A stretch of 64,000 nucleotides of DNA from Bradyrhizobium huanghuaihaiense (GCF_007830635.1 NZ_VLLA01000016.1:1-64000), one strand, 5' to 3'; numbered from the stretch's first letter, positions 54,455 through 62,743 are shown. Translations and numbers: made by a program. The notes: a model not told the origin generated them from the sequence alone.

Positions 54455-54634
54455 ATGGCCGAGCCGCTGGACGACTATATCGACGCCGTATCAAAAGCGC
54501 TGGCGCTGCCGGTCGAGGAGGCCTTCAGGCCCGCGGTCCGCGCCAATCTCGAAGTCTCGCTGCGGCTCGCCCGCCTCGTCGATGAATTCGCGCTGCCGGA
54601 CGAGACCGAGCCGGCGCCGATCTTCACCGCCTGA
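54455..54634 (+). CDS. AtzG-like subunit (DUF4089 family)
   Basis: Small protein of 59 residues of the AtzG/DUF4089 family (GatC-like). The helix MAEPLDDYIDAVSKALALPV and the tail DETEPAPIFTA are typical. In the cyanuric acid pathway AtzG forms a complex with the amidase AtzE. It starts 19 bases after the ATPase stop and ends seven bases before the amidase start. A GTG at 54452, next to the chosen ATG, could also start translation. The family call rests on size, sequence pattern and the atzG-atzE-atzH order. Confidence 0.8.
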   Translation: MAEPLDDYIDAVSKALALPVEEAFRPAVRANLEVSLRLARLVDEFALPDETEPAPIFTA

Positions 54635-54641
54635 CGCCGCC

Positions 54642-56036
54642 ATGACCGCCAAGCCAGAGATGAAGGCTGCCGACATCGCGAAAGCGGTGGCCGGCGGCCA
54701 ATTGTCCGCGCTCGCCGCCACCGAAGCCGCGCTCGCGCGGATCAAGCAGCACGACACGGTCCTCAACGCCTTCACCGACGTCACCGCCGAGCGTGCCCGT
54801 GCCAAAGCGCGCGCGATCGATGCCGACATCGCCGCGGGCAAGAAAGTCGGCCCGCTCGCCGGCGTGCCCTTCGCGGTGAAGAACCTCTTTGACGTCGCCG
54901 GCCTCTCGACGCGCGCAGGCTCGAAGATCAACCGTGACCTCGCGCCGGCCAAGCGCGATGCGACCTTGATTGAACGCATGGAAGCCGCCGGCGCCGTCCT
55001 CGTCGGCGCGCTCAACATGGGCGAATACGCATATGACTTCACCGGCGAGAACATCCATGACGGCCCCTCGCGCAATCCGCATGACACCACGCGGATGAGC
55101 GGCGGCTCCTCCGGTGGCTCAGGCAGTGCCGTCGGCGGCGCGCTGGTGCCGATCGCGCTCGGCTCCGACACCAACGGCTCGATCCGCGTGCCGTCGTCGT
55201 TCTGCGGCATCTTTGGTTTGAAGCCGACCTACGGCCGGCTGTCGCGGGCGCGCTCATTCCCGTTCGTGGCGAGCCTCGATCATCTCGGCCCGTTCGCGCG
55301 CTCGGTCACCGATCTTGCGCTGGCCTATGACGCGATGCAGGGACCTGATGCAGACGATGGCGCCTGCACGACGCGTGGGGTCGAGGCGGTGATGCCGAAG
55401 CTCGGCGAGTCCATCTCAGACCTGCGCATCGCGATCGCCGGCGGTCACTTCCAGAAGAATGTGTTTCCGGAAGCCGTCGAAGCCGTCAGCCGCGTTGCCA
55501 AGGCGCTGAGTGCAACGCAAGTGGTCGACGTCCCCGAAGCCTCGCGCGCCCGCGCGGCGGCTTATGTGATCACCACCACCGAAGGCGCCTCGCTGCATCT
55601 CGACCGCCTGCGCAAGCGCCCGAACGATTTCGATCCGGCCGTGCGCGACCGGTTGATCGCGGGGGCGATGGTGCCTGCGCCGATGGTTGATCGCGCGCAA
55701 AAATTCCGCCGCTGGTATCGCGCGCAACTCGCCGAGATCTTCAGATCGGTCGACGTTTTGATCGCGCCGGCGACGCCGTGCACCGCGCCAAAACTCGGCC
55801 AGGTCAATTTCAATCTCGACGGCGTCGAGCTGCCGGTGCGCGCCAATATCGGCATTCACACCCAGCCGATCTCCTTCATCGGCCTGCCCGTGGTCGCCGT
55901 CCCGGTGCCGCTCGAACCGCTGCCGATCGGCGTGCAGATCATTGCCGCGCCCTGGCGCGAGGACATTGCGCTCCGCGTCGCATATGCCCTGGAACAGATG
56001 GGCGTCGTATCCGCGCCCGCGCCGAGAGGATTCTGA
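54642..56036 (+). CDS. AtzE-like amidase
   Basis: Amidase-signature enzyme of 464 residues, resembling 1-carboxybiuret hydrolase AtzE. The Ser-Ser-Lys triad is complete: Lys80 in PFAVKNLFDVAG, Ser156 in MSGGSSGGS and Ser180 in SDTNGSIRVPSSFCG. Its placement directly after the AtzG-like gene and before the AtzH-like gene matches the atzGEH order. In the known pathway AtzE-AtzG hydrolyses 1-carboxybiuret to 1,3-dicarboxyurea; here the substrate may differ because atzD is missing. The start at 54642 follows the AtzG stop closely. Confidence 0.88.
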   Translation: MTAKPEMKAADIAKAVAGGQLSALAATEAALARIKQHDTVLNAFTDVTAERARAKARAIDADIAAGKKVGPLAGVPFAVKNLFDVAGLSTRAGSKINRDLAPAKRDATLIERMEAAGAVLVGALNMGEYAYDFTGENIHDGPSRNPHDTTRMSGGSSGGSGSAVGGALVPIALGSDTNGSIRVPSSFCGIFGLKPTYGRLSRARSFPFVASLDHLGPFARSVTDLALAYDAMQGPDADDGACTTRGVEAVMPKLGESISDLRIAIAGGHFQKNVFPEAVEAVSRVAKALSATQVVDVPEASRARAAAYVITTTEGASLHLDRLRKRPNDFDPAVRDRLIAGAMVPAPMVDRAQKFRRWYRAQLAEIFRSVDVLIAPATPCTAPKLGQVNFNLDGVELPVRANIGIHTQPISFIGLPVVAVPVPLEPLPIGVQIIAAPWREDIALRVAYALEQMGVVSAPAPRGF

Positions 56037-56037
56037 A

Positions 56038-56430
56038 ATGGAGATCGATCTCCCCGAGGTGATCGCGGAAGTCAAAGCCGCGTTCGAGCGCTATGAGCAG
56101 GCCCTCGTCAGCAACGACGTCGCCGTGCTGGGCGAACTGTTCCGCAACGACCCCCGCACCCTGCGCTACGGCATCGGCGAGAACCTCTACGGCTACGAGG
56201 CGATCTCCGGCTTCCGCGCCGGCCGCTCGCCGGTCGGCCTGAACCGCCGCACCGCGAAAACCGTCATCACCAGTTATGGCCGCGACGCGGCCGTGGCCTC
56301 CACCTTGTTCTATCGCGACACGGCGCCCGGCAAGGTCGGCCGGCAGATGCAGACGTGGATTCGTTTCCCGGAGGGCTGGCGTGTCGTCGCTGCCCATGTC
56401 AGCATCATCGACGAGCCGAAAGAGACCTGA
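56038..56430 (+). CDS. AtzH-like protein (DUF3225, SnoaL/NTF2-like fold)
   Basis: Protein of 130 residues of the AtzH-like family. AtzH from the cyanuric acid pathway was proposed to convert 1,3-dicarboxyurea to allophanate, using Tyr22 and Arg46. Here Tyr19 and Arg43 keep the same 24-residue spacing (FERYEQAL and PRTLRYG), which supports the same chemistry. The remainder (FRNDPRTLRYGIGENLYGYE, VAAHVSIIDEP) is typical of the NTF2-like fold. The start is one base after the amidase stop (TGAA ATG), and four bases separate it from the regulator gene. Confidence 0.87.
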   Translation: MEIDLPEVIAEVKAAFERYEQALVSNDVAVLGELFRNDPRTLRYGIGENLYGYEAISGFRAGRSPVGLNRRTAKTVITSYGRDAAVASTLFYRDTAPGKVGRQMQTWIRFPEGWRVVAAHVSIIDEPKET

Positions 56431-56434
56431 CCGA

Positions 56435-57157
56435 ATGACGCTTGACGATCTTCCGCCCGGGACACTGCCGGCCGAGCCGGTGGTGCCCCGCGTCGACCGG
56501 GCACTGCCGTCGGTGCAGAAGGTCACGCGCGCCGAGGAGCTGCGTCTTCAGCTTGCCGACGAGATCGTGCGTGGAACCCTGGCACCAGGCTCGCCGCTGG
56601 ACGAGACCGACATCGCGCGGCGCTTCAGCGTGTCGCGCACGCCGGTGCGCGAGGCGCTGCGGCAACTGGTGGCGAGCGGCCTGGTCGAGGCGCGGCCCCA
56701 TCGCGGCGCGGTGGTCGCGCAGCCGTCGATCGAGCGGCTGAAAAGCATGTTCGAGGCGATGGCCGAGCTCGAGGCGCTGTGCGCCGGCCTTGCCGCCGAG
56801 CGCATGTCCCCCGCCGAGCGCCATGCGCTCGAGGCCGTCCACGAAGAGCTGCGGCTCTTGAGCTACGCCGGCAATCCCGAGCGCTTCCATGAGGTCAACG
56901 AGCGCTTCCACAACACGATCTATGCGGGCTCGCAGAACGGCTACATCGCCGAGATCACGCTGGCGACGCGCGTGCGCGTACAGCCGTTCCGCCGCGCCCA
57001 GTTCCGCAACCTCGGCCGCCTCGCCAAGTCGCAGGCCGAGCACGACCGCGTCGTCGTCGCCATCATGCGCGGGGACAAGCAGGGCGCCGCCGCCGCCATG
57101 CGCGCGCATATCGAGCTGGTGCGCGGGGAGTACGAGATCTACGCGGTGTCGGTGTAG
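56435..57157 (+). CDS. GntR-family (FCD) transcription regulator
   Basis: Transcription factor of 240 residues. A winged helix-turn-helix (ELRLQLADEIVRGTLAPGSP, ARRFSVSRTPVREALRQLVA) is followed by an FCD ligand-binding domain (about 100-225) with FHEVNERFHNTIY, where histidines and acids usually bind metal. FCD regulators often sense organic acids or amino compounds. As the last gene of the importer-AtzGEH operon it probably controls this cluster; candidate sites lie at 48639 and 59136. Confidence 0.93.
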   Translation: MTLDDLPPGTLPAEPVVPRVDRALPSVQKVTRAEELRLQLADEIVRGTLAPGSPLDETDIARRFSVSRTPVREALRQLVASGLVEARPHRGAVVAQPSIERLKSMFEAMAELEALCAGLAAERMSPAERHALEAVHEELRLLSYAGNPERFHEVNERFHNTIYAGSQNGYIAEITLATRVRVQPFRRAQFRNLGRLAKSQAEHDRVVVAIMRGDKQGAAAAMRAHIELVRGEYEIYAVSV

Positions 57158-57176
57158 GCGACGCACGCGCGGTGCC

Positions 57177-57268
57177 GTAGGGTGGGCAAAGGCGCAAAGC
57201 GCCGTGCCCACCATTTATCCGCGATGACGTTGGAATTGGTGGGCACGCTTCGCTTTGCCCACCCTACG
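57177..57268. repeat. Palindromic intergenic repeat, family D
   Basis: Inverted repeat GTAGGGTGGGCAAAG ... CTTTGCCCACCCTAC with the GCGCAAAGCGCCGTGCCCAC inner arm. It separates the convergent regulator and allophanate hydrolase genes. Confidence 0.92.
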
Positions 57269-57272
57269 AGAC

Positions 57273-59081
57273 CTACGCTGTCGCCGCTTCCGCCATGAAC
57301 TTCCGCCAGCCGCCGTACGCGGTGATATCTCGCGCCTCGCCCAGCACCTCCGGCTCGACGAGAAATCCCTTCACGCTGCGGCCGTCGGCGAGTCTGATCG
57401 TGCCGATCGCCATCGGCGCGGGAATCGCGTTGACGAACTTGCCGAAGGCGGACGACGACAGCGACCAGATCTCCAGCTCGATCGACGCGCCCTTGCCGGC
57501 TTCGATGCGCAGCAGGCCTGGCTTCGGCGGCGTGGTCTGAAGCGCGTAGAGCTTGTAGTCGGGCGCCGTCTTTGTCGCCTCGATCAGCTTTCCGCTCAAC
57601 GCCTTCAACTCGCCGTTCAGTGCCATTCCGGAGAGATGCGCGCCGACCACTGCGATCGGAATCTCGTCGCCGCCGCCCGCAGGCAGCGGCGCGAGCGCAG
57701 ACTGCGCGACGCCGTTTGCACCAACTGTCAGCTTCGTATCCGCATGGAACACTCGGCCGATGCTCGCAAGCAGCGCATCGCGTCCGGCCGGCGCGAGCAG
57801 CGTGATGCCGAACGGTACGCCGTCGCTGCGCATTGATGCCGGCACCGCGAGGCCGCAGAGGTCGAGCAGGTTGACGAAATTGGTGTAGGTGCCGAGCCGG
57901 CTGTTGAGCTCGATCGGATTGGCGAGCACCTGCGCGGTCGTGTAGGCGGTCGGGGCGGTCGGCAGCGCCAGCGCGTCGATGTTGGCAAACGTGCGCTCGG
58001 CGATCTTGCGCAGGCCCTGCAGGCGATAGAGCGCCGAGAAGGTCTCCGCCGCGGTCAGCCGCGCGCCGGCCGCAGTGATCTCGCGTGTGACCGAATGGAT
58101 TGCGTCAGGCGCGGACGCCAGCAGATTCTTGATCACGAGATAGCGCTCGGCGACCCAGGGACCTTCATACAGCAGCCGCGCCGTCTCGTAGAACGGCTCG
58201 AGGTCGAACTCGACCAGATCGGCCCCAAGCGCGGCCCAGCGCTTCAGCGCATCGGCGTAAGCAGCTTCCGCCTTCTTGTCGCCGAAGAAGATGAGCTGTC
58301 CGTTGCGCGGTACGCCGAGGCGCAAATTCGCAGGGAACGGCGTAAGCGCGCCCAGCGGCCGGTCGCGCGAAAAGGGATCGGCCTGGTCGGGGCCGGCCAT
58401 CACCGACAGCGCGAGCGCAGCGTCGTCCACGGTCAAGGCGAACACCGAGATGCAGTCGAGCGTGCGGCAGGCCGGCACGAGGCCCGCGGTCGAGATCATG
58501 CCGAGGCTCGGCTTCAGCCCGACGATGTTGTTGAGCATCGCCGGCACGCGACCCGAGCCGGCAGTGTCCGTGCCGAGCGACAGTGGGACCAGCCCGGCGC
58601 CGACGGCGGTCGCCGATCCCGAGCTCGATCCGCCGGGAATGAGGTCTTCGCGAATTGAATTCCTGGGGATGCCATAAGGCGAGCGCACGCCGACGAGGCC
58701 GGTTGCGAACTGGTCGAGATTGGTCTTTCCGATGATGATGGCGCCCGCCGCGCGCAGGCGCTGCACGGCGGTCGAGTCATGCGTCGGGGTGTAGGAGAAG
58801 GCCGGGCAGGCCGCCGTGGTCGGAAAGCCCAGCGCGTCGATATTGTCCTTCACCGCGACCGGCACGCCATAGAGCGGCAGGCTAGTAGCATCCGCGCGGG
58901 TGGCGAGCTTCTCGGCCTCCGCGATCGCGTCCTTCTCGTCGCGCAGGCTGATGAACACGGCCGGATCGTCGTGGTCGCGGATGCGCTGATAGGTCCGCGC
59001 GATCGTCTCTGCCGGCGTCAACGTGCCTGCGCGATGCGCGGCCACAATCGCGGCGATCGTTTCAGGCTGCTCAGCCCTCAT
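57273..59081 (-). CDS. atzF: Allophanate hydrolase (AtzF-like)
   Basis: Enzyme of 602 residues that splits allophanate into ammonia and carbon dioxide, the last step of ureide breakdown. The amidase domain has Lys78 (VPVAVKDNID), Ser152 (PGGSSSGS) and Ser176 (TDTAGSGRVP), the same spacing as the triad of AtzF. A C-terminal domain (from about residue 475) with VVGAHLSGMALNGELKAL and AYGGWRKFMA matches the AtzF C-terminal domain. The start at 59081 (MRAEQPETIAAIV) matches the family; the upstream extension is noncoding. It faces the AtzGEH operon and likely supplies its final step. Confidence 0.93.
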   Translation of the reverse strand: MRAEQPETIAAIVAAHRAGTLTPAETIARTYQRIRDHDDPAVFISLRDEKDAIAEAEKLATRADATSLPLYGVPVAVKDNIDALGFPTTAACPAFSYTPTHDSTAVQRLRAAGAIIIGKTNLDQFATGLVGVRSPYGIPRNSIREDLIPGGSSSGSATAVGAGLVPLSLGTDTAGSGRVPAMLNNIVGLKPSLGMISTAGLVPACRTLDCISVFALTVDDAALALSVMAGPDQADPFSRDRPLGALTPFPANLRLGVPRNGQLIFFGDKKAEAAYADALKRWAALGADLVEFDLEPFYETARLLYEGPWVAERYLVIKNLLASAPDAIHSVTREITAAGARLTAAETFSALYRLQGLRKIAERTFANIDALALPTAPTAYTTAQVLANPIELNSRLGTYTNFVNLLDLCGLAVPASMRSDGVPFGITLLAPAGRDALLASIGRVFHADTKLTVGANGVAQSALAPLPAGGGDEIPIAVVGAHLSGMALNGELKALSGKLIEATKTAPDYKLYALQTTPPKPGLLRIEAGKGASIELEIWSLSSSAFGKFVNAIPAPMAIGTIRLADGRSVKGFLVEPEVLGEARDITAYGGWRKFMAEAATA

Positions 59082-59135
59082 GGCGTCCAAACTCCGGCAA
59101 CATGCTTCACCCGGATTGAAGCAAGCGATGTGCCA

Positions 59136-59145
59136 TTGTGTACAG
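59136..59145. promoter_or_regulatory. Candidate GntR/FCD operator upstream of atzF
   Basis: TTGTGTACAG, about 55 bases before the allophanate hydrolase start, resembles TTGTATACAA and the site at 48639. It lies in the 193-base gene-free region 59082-59274, which otherwise shows nothing clear. Confidence 0.35.
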
Positions 59146-59274
59146 AATCCGGGCAGAGCGCGTGCGCCGGATATTATCGTGGGATCAGTGAGTTGGGGGA
59201 TATTTCGGCGGCACGGCAGGTGGCCGCGCCAGCGCCCTGTTACGGGCATCTGCATAAATATTGGGCGGGTTGGA

Positions 59275-59769
59275 TCAGGTGAAGCCCGCGAGGATCCGAA
59301 GCAGCCGCTCCCGGTTCTCCTTGCCGATCTTGGCCTCGACATTTCGCTCGTGCTCGGCCGCCAGCCGCTTGAACTTCGCCAGCGCGGTGGCGCCCTGCGC
59401 GGTGAGGTGCAGCGCATGGGAGCGCCGGTCCGCCTTCGACTTGACCCGCTTCACGAGCTTGCGCTGCTCGAGGCTGTCGAGCAGGTGCACCAGCCGCGCG
59501 CGCTCGATGCCGAGGCGCTTTGCCACCGCCATCTGCGACAGGCCGGGATTGGCGCCGATCACCGTCAGCACCGAATATTGCGTCGGCCGGATGTCGACAT
59601 CGCCGAGCGTCCTGACGAAGTCCTGGAAGATCCAGATCTGGAAGCGCCGCACCGCATAGCCGGCGTGGCCGACCAATGCGTCGAGGCCGATCTCCTCGGC
59701 GTCATTGCGCCGCACTGCGCCGTTGCCGGATCGTTTGCGCGGGGACGTCTGGGCTGCACTGGCTGTCAC
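59275..59769 (-). CDS. MarR-family regulator, divergent from feruloyl-CoA synthetase
   Basis: Transcription factor of 164 residues of the MarR fold. The winged helix contains IRPTQYSVLTVIGANPGLSQ, MAVAKRLGIERARLVHLLDS and RKLVKRVKSKADRRSHALHL. The GTG start at 59769 follows a CAGGAGAC ribosome site; the longer frame would have to run through the divergent operator. Divergent orientation and a strong palindrome at 59822 make it the likely repressor of the feruloyl-CoA synthetase gene, as in the MarR-controlled ferulate and coumarate pathways of relatives. Confidence 0.9.
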   Translation of the reverse strand: MTASAAQTSPRKRSGNGAVRRNDAEEIGLDALVGHAGYAVRRFQIWIFQDFVRTLGDVDIRPTQYSVLTVIGANPGLSQMAVAKRLGIERARLVHLLDSLEQRKLVKRVKSKADRRSHALHLTAQGATALAKFKRLAAEHERNVEAKIGKENRERLLRILAGFT

Positions 59770-59821
59770 GTTGTGTCTCCTGCCGCGCCCAACCATAGCG
59801 TCTCGATAGCCACAGCGAAAG

Positions 59822-59847
59822 ATTGTTGTTGACGACAACAATTGTCG
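59822..59847. promoter_or_regulatory. MarR operator between the regulator and ligase genes
   Basis: Perfect eight-base inverted repeat ATTGTTGT-TGACG-ACAACAAT (59822-59842). A second palindrome, CGACAA-CAA-TTGTCG (59833-59847), overlaps it. It sits in the 151-base divergent promoter region, as expected for a repressor site serving both genes. Confidence 0.7.
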
Positions 59848-59920
59848 TGCCCGACATTATGGCCAAAGCGGTCCGGAACGAGGCTGCGGCCGACCCGGCC
59901 TTCCGGGCGAGGAGGAAACC

Positions 59921-61771
59921 ATGACAACCGCACCACGCGGTGACGCGTCAGATCTGTTCGCTGCGCCGAAAACCGTTGCCGAGCATCGCGCCGACGGCAG
60001 CATCGTGTTGCGCTCGCCGGAACCCTTGCACGAGGGCGCCCGCTGCATCGGGGACTGGCTGGAGCATTTTGCGCGGCAGAAACCCGACAAGATCTTCCTC
60101 GCCGAGCGTGGAAGCATCGACGCGCCATGGACCACCGTCACCTACGCGCAGGCGCTGCGGCAGGTGCGCGGGGCGGCGTCATGGATCCTCGCGCAAGGCC
60201 TCAGCGCGGAGCGCCCGCTCGCGATCCTCTCCGACAACAGCATCGACCACGCGCTGCTCGCGCTGGCCGCCCAGCATGTCGGCGTGCCATCGGCGGCGAT
60301 CTCGCCAGCCTATTCGCTGATGTCGAAAGATTTCGACAAGCTCAAGAGCATGATCGCGCTGCTGGAGCCGGGCGCGATCTATGTCTCCGCGACCAAGCCG
60401 TTTGCGGCCGCGCTGGCTGCGATCAAGTCGCTGCACAAGGCGCAGGTCATCAGCGGCAATGCCGATGACGCCGATGTGCTCGCGTTCCGCAGCATCGCGG
60501 CAACGCCCGAGACCCCCGACGTCGCAAGGGCCTTCGCTGCAGTGACGCCGGATACGATCGCAAAATTCCTGTTCACCTCGGGCTCGACCGGTACGCCGAA
60601 AGCCGTCATCAACACCCAGCGCATGCTGACCTCGAGCCAGCAGGCCAAGGCGCAGACCTGGACCTTCCTCGATCAGGCGCGCGGCGATCTCGTCATCCTC
60701 GACTGGCTGCCCTGGAGCCATACGTTCGGCGCCAATCACAATTTCAACCTCGTGCTGCGCAATGGCGGCTCGCTCTATATCGACGGCGGCAAGCCCGCGC
60801 CCGGCCTGTTTGCGACGTCGCTTGCCAATCTGAAAAGCGTGATGCCGACGGTCTATTTCAACGTGCCGCGCGGTTTCGACATGCTGATCGCGGCGCTGCG
60901 CAGTGACGAGGAACTGCGTCGTCGCTTCTTCAGCGAAGTGAAATTCGCCTTCTATGCCGGTGCGGCGCTGCCGCAGAACCTCTGGGATGCGCTCGAAGAG
61001 CTCTCCGTCGAGACCGTCGGCCGTGCGCTGCCGATGGTCTCGGCCTGGGGCTCGACCGAAACCTCGCCGCTCGCCACCGACTGTCATTTCCTCGCCGAAC
61101 GCTCCGGCAATATCGGGGTGCCCATTCCCGGCACCGAGCTGAAGCTCGTCCCGTCAGGCGACAAGCTGGAGGTGCGCGTGCGCGGCCCCAACGTCACGCC
61201 GGGCTACTGGAAGGCGCCCGAGCTTACGAAGCAGGCGTTCGACGAGGAGGGGTTTTATCTCATCGGCGATGCGGTGAAGCTTGCCGATAGCGCGCGGCCG
61301 GAGCGCGGCCTGTTCTTCGACGGTCGCGTCGCGGAGGACTTCAAGCTCAATTCCGGCACCTGGGTCAGTGTCGGCACGCTGCGCGTTGCCGGCATCGCCG
61401 CGCTGGCGCCGCTCGCGCAGGACATCGTCGTGTCGGGTCACGGCGGCGACGAGGTGCGCTTCCTGGTGTTTCCGAACATCGCGGCCTGCCGCGCCCATGC
61501 CGACCTGCCCGAGACGGCCGCGGTGAGCGATGTGCTGGGGCATGCCAAGGTCCGCAGCGCGATCGCGCAGGGTCTCGCAAAGCTGAAGCAGCAGAGCGCA
61601 AACTCCTCCGGCCATGCCGCACGCGCGCTTCTGCTCGCCGAGCCGCCATCGGTCGACGGCGGCGAGATCACCGACAAGGGTTACATCAACCAGCGCGCGG
61701 TGTTGACGCGGCGGGCGGATGCGGTGACGCGGCTGAATGATGATGCGTCGGCGGAGTGGATCGAGCTGTAA
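59921..61771 (+). CDS. fcs: Feruloyl-CoA synthetase-like acyl-CoA ligase
   Basis: AMP-forming acyl-CoA ligase of 616 residues. Signature motifs include LFTSGSTGTPKAVIN (ATP/AMP loop), AWGSTETSPLAT (adenine side) and DEEGFYLIGDAVKL followed by LFFDGRVAEDFKL in the C-terminal hinge. Length and N-terminal arrangement (IDAPWTTVTYAQALRQVRGA) fit the feruloyl-CoA synthase branch, which activates ferulate and related hydroxycinnamates. No enoyl-CoA hydratase/aldolase or vanillin dehydrogenase gene lies in this window. Regulation by the divergent MarR gene is likely. Exact substrate is inferred. Confidence 0.87.
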   Translation: MTTAPRGDASDLFAAPKTVAEHRADGSIVLRSPEPLHEGARCIGDWLEHFARQKPDKIFLAERGSIDAPWTTVTYAQALRQVRGAASWILAQGLSAERPLAILSDNSIDHALLALAAQHVGVPSAAISPAYSLMSKDFDKLKSMIALLEPGAIYVSATKPFAAALAAIKSLHKAQVISGNADDADVLAFRSIAATPETPDVARAFAAVTPDTIAKFLFTSGSTGTPKAVINTQRMLTSSQQAKAQTWTFLDQARGDLVILDWLPWSHTFGANHNFNLVLRNGGSLYIDGGKPAPGLFATSLANLKSVMPTVYFNVPRGFDMLIAALRSDEELRRRFFSEVKFAFYAGAALPQNLWDALEELSVETVGRALPMVSAWGSTETSPLATDCHFLAERSGNIGVPIPGTELKLVPSGDKLEVRVRGPNVTPGYWKAPELTKQAFDEEGFYLIGDAVKLADSARPERGLFFDGRVAEDFKLNSGTWVSVGTLRVAGIAALAPLAQDIVVSGHGGDEVRFLVFPNIAACRAHADLPETAAVSDVLGHAKVRSAIAQGLAKLKQQSANSSGHAARALLLAEPPSVDGGEITDKGYINQRAVLTRRADAVTRLNDDASAEWIEL

Positions 61772-61800
61772 AGGGTAGAGGCTCACTCCGTTCAAAGGCC

Positions 61801-61934
61801 CTCGTGCCCCGGACGCAGCGCAGCACGAAGTGATGCGCTGCAGAGCCGGGGCCCATTTGTCCTCGTGGGCGCTCCAGCCTGGGTCCCGGCTCTGTGCAGC
61901 AGCGTTTCACGCTGCTGTACGTCCGGGACACGAG
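61801..61934. repeat. Palindromic intergenic repeat, family G
   Basis: Inverted repeat CTCGTGCCCCGGACGCAGCG ... GTACGTCCGGGACACGAG with inner AGCCGGGGCCCAT/TGGGTCCCGGCTCTG arms. Single copy of this family in the window. Confidence 0.85.
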
Positions 61935-61988
61935 AGCTTCCAACCAACTAAGCCAGCCACCCTGTCGCATTATCGTGCCGATTCTTTT

Positions 61989-62002
61989 GTTGCCTAAGCA
62001 AC
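61989..62002. promoter_or_regulatory. MarR-type operator-like palindrome without a downstream gene
   Basis: GTTGC-CTAA-GCAAC, perfect five-base arms in an AT-rich stretch. It precedes a strong ribosome site at 62067 but no recognisable coding sequence. Confidence 0.35.
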
Positions 62003-62153
62003 TAATTTGTGCGAACCGTTCCAGACGAGGACGACGGCGGAGGAACTGTCGCGTCCGATCTCGGAGGAAACAATGCTCGGCAGGAATGGTGCCGCGGGCA
62101 AACGCGGGCGCATGCCTGAAGATGTCAGCACGACGCGCCCGCGGCGCGGCGCG

Positions 62154-62660
62154 TCAGCTGTAGCTGCTGTCGGTCACGGCGCCGAGATTCTCGTGCAGCC
62201 GGCGAAGCAGGTCGATCAGCACCTCGCGCTCGTCCTTGCTCAGGCAGGACAACAGGCGCCGCTCGCGCTCGAACGCCGCCACGATCACCTTGTCATGCGT
62301 GGCGCGGCCCCTTGCCGTCAGCGCGATCGAATGGGTGCGGCCGTCGTTGGGATCGGTGCGGATCGAGATCAGCCCGCGCTTCTCGAGACCCGCGAGCGTC
62401 CGGCTCACCGGGCCCTTGTCGAAGCCGATGACGTGGCAGATTCGCGAGGCGGGAATGCCAGGCTCGATCGCCAGCAGCGACATGATCCGCCATTCCGTGA
62501 CGTTGACGCCGAACTGCTTCTGGTAGAACGCGGTCGCGCTGTTCGAGAGCTTGTTGGCGATGAAGGTGATGAACGCCGGTACGTAACGCTCGAGGTCGAG
62601 CGTCGGCCCCGCATCCGTGGGCGCGGGCTTCTGGCGGGCTCTGGTCGAGGACGGCGGCAT
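62154..62660 (-). CDS. MarR-family transcription regulator
   Basis: Transcription factor of 168 residues. The winged helix reads VNVTEWRIMSLLAIEPGIPA, SRICHVIGFDKGPVSRTLAG and RGLISIRTDPNDGRTHSIAL, with a C-terminal helix for dimerisation. It is divergent from the P450 gene across 83 bases and may control it. The start at 62660 (MPPSSTRARQKPAPTDAGPT) gives a flexible tail before the first helix. Confidence 0.9.
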   Translation of the reverse strand: MPPSSTRARQKPAPTDAGPTLDLERYVPAFITFIANKLSNSATAFYQKQFGVNVTEWRIMSLLAIEPGIPASRICHVIGFDKGPVSRTLAGLEKRGLISIRTDPNDGRTHSIALTARGRATHDKVIVAAFERERRLLSCLSKDEREVLIDLLRRLHENLGAVTDSSYS

Positions 62661-62743
62661 ATCGGGTTTCTGACTCGCGAGGTGCCCGAAGACCTAAGGG
62701 CATGCGCCGCCCTTTCACAAGATCAAAATGAGGGAGGACTTCA

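Larger units (their letters stand above)
61772..62153. other. Intergenic region after the ligase with a leftover-looking promoter
   Basis: Gene-free stretch of 382 bases. The first part is the family G repeat. The second part, 61980-62080, has an operator-like palindrome (61989-62002) and ends with CGGAGGAAACAATG, a perfect ribosome site with a start codon, but no convincing gene follows on this strand. Confidence 0.55.
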
